Source: Accumulibacter sp003538495
GTDB lineage: Bacteria; Pseudomonadota; Gammaproteobacteria; Burkholderiales; Rhodocyclaceae
Reading direction: 5' to 3'
Length of the DNA: 18,185 bases
Assembly (NCBI RefSeq): GCF_029255145.1
Contig: NZ_JAPUVQ010000101.1
Location: 1-18,185, forward strand
The notes below the pieces were generated by a model, which saw only the letters and a list, made by a program, of their open reading frames with translations, did not search any database and was not told the DNA's origin. Within the stretch, counting starts at the first letter, position 1. Every line of letters starts with the position of its first letter. The position numbers and the translations under genes were made by a program. This document shows, one piece after another, positions 13,873 through 18,185 of this stretch.

Positions 13873-14796
13873 TTGGCTGTTGACCACTCCCCCGTCTTCC
13901 AGACCCTGAGCGGTGTTTATGAACCGTCGGGCATTCAGCAGCTCCCCGACGGGCGTTTCATCGTCGTCGAGGACGACCCCCGGCAGGCGCTCAGCGTGCT
14001 CCGAATCGCTGCCGACGGCTGCGTCGACTGCACCGCCCTGGTCCCGAACGGGCCACCGTACGCAGCGGATGAATTCTGGCAGATCGACGACCTCGAAGGA
14101 GTCACCGTCGACCGTGCCGGACACGTCTACGCGATCAGCTCGCACTCGCGCAACAGCGCCGGCCAAGAGAATGCGGATCGGGAAAAGCTGCTGCGCTTTC
14201 GCATCGAAGGCGACCGCGTCGTCGAACCGATGGTCGCCACCGGCCTGAAGCATGCGCTGATCGCCGCGCACCCGCTGTTCGCCGCCGCCGCCGAGATCAG
14301 GGACGTGAAAAACGAGGGCGGACTGAATATCGAAGGCCTGGCGATGAGTCCCGACCAGAGCCGGCTGCTGATCGGATTCCGTAGCCCGCTGCTTGATCGG
14401 CGGGCGATCATCGCCAGCATCGAAAACCCGCGAGTGCTGTTCGAAGCGGGCGAGGAAGCGCGGATCGCCAACACGCTCACTACGCTGGATCTGCGCGGCA
14501 ACGGGATTCGCGGGATGGCCTGGGTTCCGGCGCTCGCCGGCTACCTGGTCGTCGGTGGGCCGGTGGCGCGCGTACAGGTGCAGTTCGACTTGTGGTTCTG
14601 GAGCGGCAACGACAGCGATCCGGCGCGCCGCGTCACGGTCGACGGTCTGTCGGGTTTCGAGCACGCCGAAGGGGTCAGCGCGGCGATGATCGATGGCCGG
14701 CAACGGATCGTCATCGTCAGCGACGACGGCAGCAGGAAATTCGGACGCTTTGCCCGTTTCCTGCTTCTTGACCTGGAACAGCTGCAGATCGAGTAG
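13873..14796 (+). CDS. DUF3616 domain protein, TTG start
   Basis: 307 residues resembling DUF3616 proteins, which appear to be beta-propeller-like. Conserved stretches include DEFWQIDDLEGVTVD (about 66-80), YAISSHSRNS (86-95), EGGLNIEGLAMSPD, GMAWVPALAGYLVVGG and FEHAEGVSA, spaced like repeated blades. There is no signal peptide or membrane helix, and the function is unknown. The start is TTG at 13873 with GAGG 8 bases upstream; no in-frame ATG or GTG was found just before it and no better downstream start precedes the first conserved block. It follows the DUF547 gene by 137 bases and may belong to the same operon or stand alone. It converges with the kinase at 14918; the 121-base gap holds only a short GGCCAG/CTGGCC repeat. 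Confidence 0.8.
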   Translation: MAVDHSPVFQTLSGVYEPSGIQQLPDGRFIVVEDDPRQALSVLRIAADGCVDCTALVPNGPPYAADEFWQIDDLEGVTVDRAGHVYAISSHSRNSAGQENADREKLLRFRIEGDRVVEPMVATGLKHALIAAHPLFAAAAEIRDVKNEGGLNIEGLAMSPDQSRLLIGFRSPLLDRRAIIASIENPRVLFEAGEEARIANTLTTLDLRGNGIRGMAWVPALAGYLVVGGPVARVQVQFDLWFWSGNDSDPARRVTVDGLSGFEHAEGVSAAMIDGRQRIVIVSDDGSRKFGRFARFLLLDLEQLQIE

Positions 14797-14917
14797 CCGA
14801 GTGGCGCGTGCTGTTCGGGCCTGATCTGTCCTGCGAAAGGCACCTTCGCCGTTGGCCAGCTACGCCGAAACGCCCGCGGGCCAGCACTGGCCGATCGAGC
14901 ACCTCGGCGCGGCCCGA

Positions 14918-16825
14918 TCAACCGCACTTCTTGAGTGATTGTCGACGGTTGCCAGCGACGTCCTCGACGTCGAGTCTGGCGCCGGCCGGTGTGTAGCGAA
15001 ATAGCTTGCCTCGCTGAGACGCCGGAGTGAGCACAACAGTAGTGATCGTCTCGGCGCCAACCTGGACGATCTTCTCTTCGGCCAGGCCCATGCTCGGCCA
15101 ATACTGCAACAGCATGGAATCCTTGACCGTGAACGTGGAGGCGGAATCGCATCCGCTCATCGACCACTTTCCGTCAAGCTGGGAGAGGATCTTGCTGCGC
15201 GCGTCGAGCAGTTGCTGCTTGACCTCCTCTGGCACGGCGCGGGCCTGATTCAGCGCCCGAAGTGCGGCATTGAACTGGCTGTTGGCCTCGGCCGCGTTGC
15301 CGGTCTTCAGCGCGGTTTCGGCAGCACTGATTCCACCTTCGATAGCCGGCAGACCACTCGCACCTTCCAGCTGCTCGCGCAAGCGCTTGTCGACCGCCGT
15401 AGCCAACGCGATCTTCTCTCGCGTTTCGAGCAGCGTCGCCTGCAGGGTCGTTCGCTCCTCAGCGGAGCGCGCCGAGCGAATCTGGCCTTCGATGCGCTCG
15501 GCGTCGCGATTGGCTGCGGCGACCGCGTCCTTGACTTCCCGGCGCTGGGTGTCGACCAGCTTGAGCAGCGATTTCACTTCGCCCTGTAGCCGCGCGGCCT
15601 CCTGCTTGGCAGTGGCTTCGGCTCCGCGGTCAGGCAGAATGCTGCTCCACAACGGGAAGGTGCCGACCACCACGCCAAGCAGCGCCACGCCGCCAACGAT
15701 TGAGCCAAGCAGCTTGAAATCCCTGACCGAGGCACCCAGTCCAGAAGCGAACAGTGCGTCGCGAAACTCCTTGATCGTGGCGTAGCGGCTGGCTGCTTTC
15801 TGCGACAAGGCCTTGTCGACGGCATTGGAAACGGCAGAAGGAACGCCCTTGCGCACCTTCTTCAGCGATTCGATGCGTCCGGTCGGCACCTGCCCACTGA
15901 GCATCTCGTAGAGCATCACGGCCACCGCGTACTGGTCGGCGCGGCCATCGACCCCGCCCAGTCCGGCCAGTTGTTCCGGCGCCATGTAATACGGCGTGCC
16001 GGCACTCATCATGGTCTCCAGGGCGTGTGTGCTGTTGGTCAGCAGCGCGATGCCGAAGTCCATCACCTTGGCTTTGCCGTCGTCGGTCAGCCAGATGTTC
16101 TCGGGTTTGATGTCCCGATGCACGGTCTTCTCGTGCGCGTAGGCCAGCGCCTGGCACACCTGATCGACGATCCGCAAGGCGTCGTCGACCGCCATTTCCT
16201 TGCGCAGTCCCTTGAGATTCTTGAGATAGGTGCGCAGATTCTGCCCGTGCAGCAGCTCCATGGTCAGGAAGCAATACGCCCCGTCCTTCTGCACATCGAA
16301 AACGGTCGCGATGTTCGGGTGCGACATTTCGCTGGCCACTCGCGCTTCGCGCAGGAAGCGCTCCCTGGCGTTGGGACTGGTGAGCATCTGCGGCAGCAGG
16401 ACCTTGATCGCGATGTCCTTGTCGCGGTTGCGGTCGAAGGCGCTGAACACCGCGCCCATGCCGCCGGCGCCAATCTGTGCGTGCAGTTCGTAGCGCCCGG
16501 CGATGGTCTGCCCCGGTTTGAGGGCGATGCCCAGGTTGGCGGCGGGACCGCCACCGGTGCTGCGCGTGTAGGCCGCTTGCGCCAGCGGCAGGTCGGCAAT
16601 CATCGTCTGCGACAGCCCGCTCACCGTCGGGCCACCGACCAGGACGGCGCGTGCCTCTTCGACCTCAGCCAACTGGCGGCGGTACTTGTCCTTCAGCGCG
16701 TCGGTCGGCGCGCCATTCACTCGCTGTTCGAGCTGCGACACCTTGTCCAGGAGCGCGTGTTCGATGTCGGCGGGCGACACCGAAATTTCGAGTCCGAGGG
16801 CGTGCAGGGCTTCTTCGCGAGTCAC
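14918..16825 (-). CDS. Transmembrane Ser/Thr kinase with J-domain-like N-terminus
   Basis: 635 residues. The N-terminal 1-64 is helical and follows the J-domain pattern (EALHALGL, IEHALLDKV, KYRRQLAEVEEARAVL) but lacks the HPD motif. The kinase domain (about 111-362) is complete: GAGGMG 119-124, Lys141, Glu160, HRDIKPEN 236-243 with Asp238, DFG 256-258, APE 282-284 and Arg347. One membrane helix (about 372-391) leads to a periplasmic part: a charged coiled coil (about 402-490), a helical stretch (495-550) and a final beta-rich domain with Cys559 and Cys634, which could form a disulfide. The start is GTG at 16825 with AAGGAG 9 bases before it, in the 27-base gap after the Hsp70-like gene, so the two form an operon. 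The family is certain; the J-like reading is by eye. Confidence 0.92.
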   Translation of the reverse strand: MTREEALHALGLEISVSPADIEHALLDKVSQLEQRVNGAPTDALKDKYRRQLAEVEEARAVLVGGPTVSGLSQTMIADLPLAQAAYTRSTGGGPAANLGIALKPGQTIAGRYELHAQIGAGGMGAVFSAFDRNRDKDIAIKVLLPQMLTSPNARERFLREARVASEMSHPNIATVFDVQKDGAYCFLTMELLHGQNLRTYLKNLKGLRKEMAVDDALRIVDQVCQALAYAHEKTVHRDIKPENIWLTDDGKAKVMDFGIALLTNSTHALETMMSAGTPYYMAPEQLAGLGGVDGRADQYAVAVMLYEMLSGQVPTGRIESLKKVRKGVPSAVSNAVDKALSQKAASRYATIKEFRDALFASGLGASVRDFKLLGSIVGGVALLGVVVGTFPLWSSILPDRGAEATAKQEAARLQGEVKSLLKLVDTQRREVKDAVAAANRDAERIEGQIRSARSAEERTTLQATLLETREKIALATAVDKRLREQLEGASGLPAIEGGISAAETALKTGNAAEANSQFNAALRALNQARAVPEEVKQQLLDARSKILSQLDGKWSMSGCDSASTFTVKDSMLLQYWPSMGLAEEKIVQVGAETITTVVLTPASQRGKLFRYTPAGARLDVEDVAGNRRQSLKKCG

Positions 16826-16852
16826 CGTGTTGTTCTCCTTGAATGCGCCGGG

Positions 16853-18185
16853 CTAGAGGTTGATCTGAACCGAATCGACGAGGCGGCGCTGCTCGTCCAG
16901 ATCACCCCCGCCGAGGCTGCTGCCGCCCTCTTCCAGCGTATGCGCGATCTCCTTGCCGATGACCAGGTCGCGAGCCGTTACTCGCACCAGCCCATCGCGA
17001 CCCAGCGCGACAGTCACTTCGACCGGGTAGTTCTTTTTCGGATTCTCGATCGGGCCGAAGGCGAAATGCCCCAGGCTGAACTCCTCGGCCGCCTCGCCGC
17101 GCTTTTGCACGAATTCGAGGACCAGACGAGTCTGGTCCTCGCGGTTGGTGTAGAAGGTGCGCGAATAAGATGAGGGCAGCGGCGTGTTGCGCGCAATCAG
17201 GCTTTCCAGAGCGGGCTGGTTGTTTTGCCGATCCCATACCCGAAGGCACAGATCCGCACCGGAGACCTGTTGAATGACCGAGTCCGAGTCGCGATTCCGG
17301 CCAAAGCGCTCAGCGAGGATCGCAGCACCGAAAGCCACCGCCTGGTGCGGCTGCTTCGATACGACATCGCCCGGGCGCTTGCCCGAAACACGCAGGATTT
17401 CCGACTGCACGTGCGGCAGCAGCGAGGACCCGCCCGTCAGCAGGATCTTGTCGACATCCTGCCAGGTCAGCGACGCGGCATTCAGACAGCGGGAGCAGGA
17501 AGCCAGCGTCTCGCTGACCGCTTCGGTCATGATGGCGTCGAACTGCTGCCGGGTGAACACAAAATCGAAGGGATTGCCCAACAGCAGCAAAGACTGCCTG
17601 ACCTGCGGCAAGCCTGGCTTCGAGAGCTTGATCTTGGCTTGTTCGGCGAGCCGCCGCAGCCTTTGCGCCGACCCCGGATCGGCGAGCGGATTGCGACCAA
17701 AGCGGCGCTGAAAGTCATCGGCGATCAGCGCCATGATGCGCTCGTCGAGAATGCGCCCGCCGAGCTTGGCGATACCGTCGGTGGCGAGAACGAACAGGCC
17801 TTCCTTCGCCGTCTGCAGGACGGTGACGTCGAAAGTGCCACCGCCAAAGTCGTAGACCAGCAAGGTGCGGTCGGTTGGACCCTCATCCAGCCCGTAATAG
17901 GTCGCGGCAGCGACCGGCTCCTCCATCAGGCGAACGCTGCCCAATCCGGCAATGGCCGCCGCGCGCAAGGTGGCGCGGCGCTGCTCGTCGGTGAACTGCG
18001 CCGGCACGGTGACCACCGCTGGCCCGATTTCGTCGTTGGCGAAGGTGTCGGCGTCCTTCAGCAACTTCAGATTTCCTGATCCCGGCCGGGAATGTAGGTA
18101 GAATTCCGGAATTGCGAGTAGCACTTTATTTCGAAGGCCATAATTTTCGTATGGCATAGACCAAGCGTCGCTAGGAGTGCAAGGA
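16853..18185 (-). CDS. Hsp70-family protein without lid domain, 5' end outside window
   Basis: The frame is open to the window edge with no stop, so the gene very probably starts outside. Counting from an internal ATG at 18157, VTVPAQFTDEQRRAT (49-63), EEPVAAA (79-85), DFGGGTFDV (103-111), LTGGSSLLPHV (240-250) and AVAFGAAILAERF (273-285) are the connect and phosphate-2/adenosine regions of the Hsp70 ATPase. About 90 residues including DLGTTNS are not in view. Residues 300-410 match the substrate-binding beta domain, and the protein then ends in VQINL, so the helical lid of DnaK is absent. This is not housekeeping DnaK; it is one of the shorter Hsp70-like proteins found next to signalling genes. 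If translation began at 18157, the ATPase would be incomplete. The stop is 27 bases before the J-like kinase. The first 90 visible bases are unusually AT-rich. Confidence 0.88.
   Translation of the reverse strand, partial: PCTPSDAWSMPYENYGLRNKVLLAIPEFYLHSRPGSGNLKLLKDADTFANDEIGPAVVTVPAQFTDEQRRATLRAAAIAGLGSVRLMEEPVAAATYYGLDEGPTDRTLLVYDFGGGTFDVTVLQTAKEGLFVLATDGIAKLGGRILDERIMALIADDFQRRFGRNPLADPGSAQRLRRLAEQAKIKLSKPGLPQVRQSLLLLGNPFDFVFTRQQFDAIMTEAVSETLASCSRCLNAASLTWQDVDKILLTGGSSLLPHVQSEILRVSGKRPGDVVSKQPHQAVAFGAAILAERFGRNRDSDSVIQQVSGADLCLRVWDRQNNQPALESLIARNTPLPSSYSRTFYTNREDQTRLVLEFVQKRGEAAEEFSLGHFAFGPIENPKKNYPVEVTVALGRDGLVRVTARDLVIGKEIAHTLEEGGSSLGGGDLDEQRRLVDSVQINL

Noticed and set aside
13705..14703. 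332-codon minus-strand frame opposite the DUF3616 gene
   Set aside because: The plus-strand frame has family motifs; this one has none.
15971..17173. 400-codon plus-strand frame opposite the second kinase and Hsp70 gene
   Set aside because: Antisense to two clear genes and spans their junction; no domain seen.

Overview
The window is GC-rich bacterial DNA with dense, mostly protein-coding sequence. Its gene content points to a betaproteobacterium, most likely Rhodocyclales-like (Candidatus Accumulibacter, Dechloromonas or Zoogloea type). The reasons are a proteobacterial EttA, a ferredoxin-NADP reductase divergent from a FinR-like LysR regulator, a PEP-CTERM protein behind a sigma-54-type promoter, and several eukaryote-like Ser/Thr kinases. 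The taxon is an inference from gene content, not a measurement. No rRNA, tRNA, CRISPR array, transposase or integrase was found.

Layout. (1) 1-2150, minus strand: the 5' part of a large SdrD/Cna-B-like surface protein whose N-terminus resembles a thioester adhesin domain, then a 48-residue PEP-CTERM microprotein with a GG-N10-GC (sigma-54) promoter and a possible upstream activator site, then an intergenic stretch rich in inverted repeats. (2) 2191-3993: a LysR regulator and fpr, divergent, with a T-N11-A dyad over the regulator's start codon. (3) 4215-5879: ettA, an ABC-F translation factor. (4) 5963-8456, minus strand: a membrane-bound haem c receptor (Tll0287-like/DUF3365 + HAMP, no output domain) followed by a cytosolic Ser/Thr kinase with a duplicated C-terminal domain. 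A good sigma-70 promoter precedes the receptor. (5) 8893-14796, plus strand: arsS (arsenosugar-type radical SAM), a type II haloacid dehalogenase, a TVP38/TMEM64-flavoprotein disulfide reductase fusion, a secreted DUF547 protein and a DUF3616 protein. (6) 14918-18185, minus strand: an Hsp70-like protein without the lid domain (5' end outside the window), then a transmembrane Ser/Thr kinase whose N-terminus looks like a degenerate J-domain.

How the genes may work together. Fpr and its regulator form a known redox-stress pair. The receptor and kinase of block 4 look like a redox or ligand sensing pair in which the kinase supplies the missing output. The ArsS block resembles part of an arsenosugar gene neighbourhood, but the methyltransferase ArsM and the usual glycosyltransferases are not in the window. 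The Hsp70/J-like kinase pair is the most unusual module: a chaperone-like ATPase and a membrane kinase in one operon, with a possible J-domain-derived contact between them.
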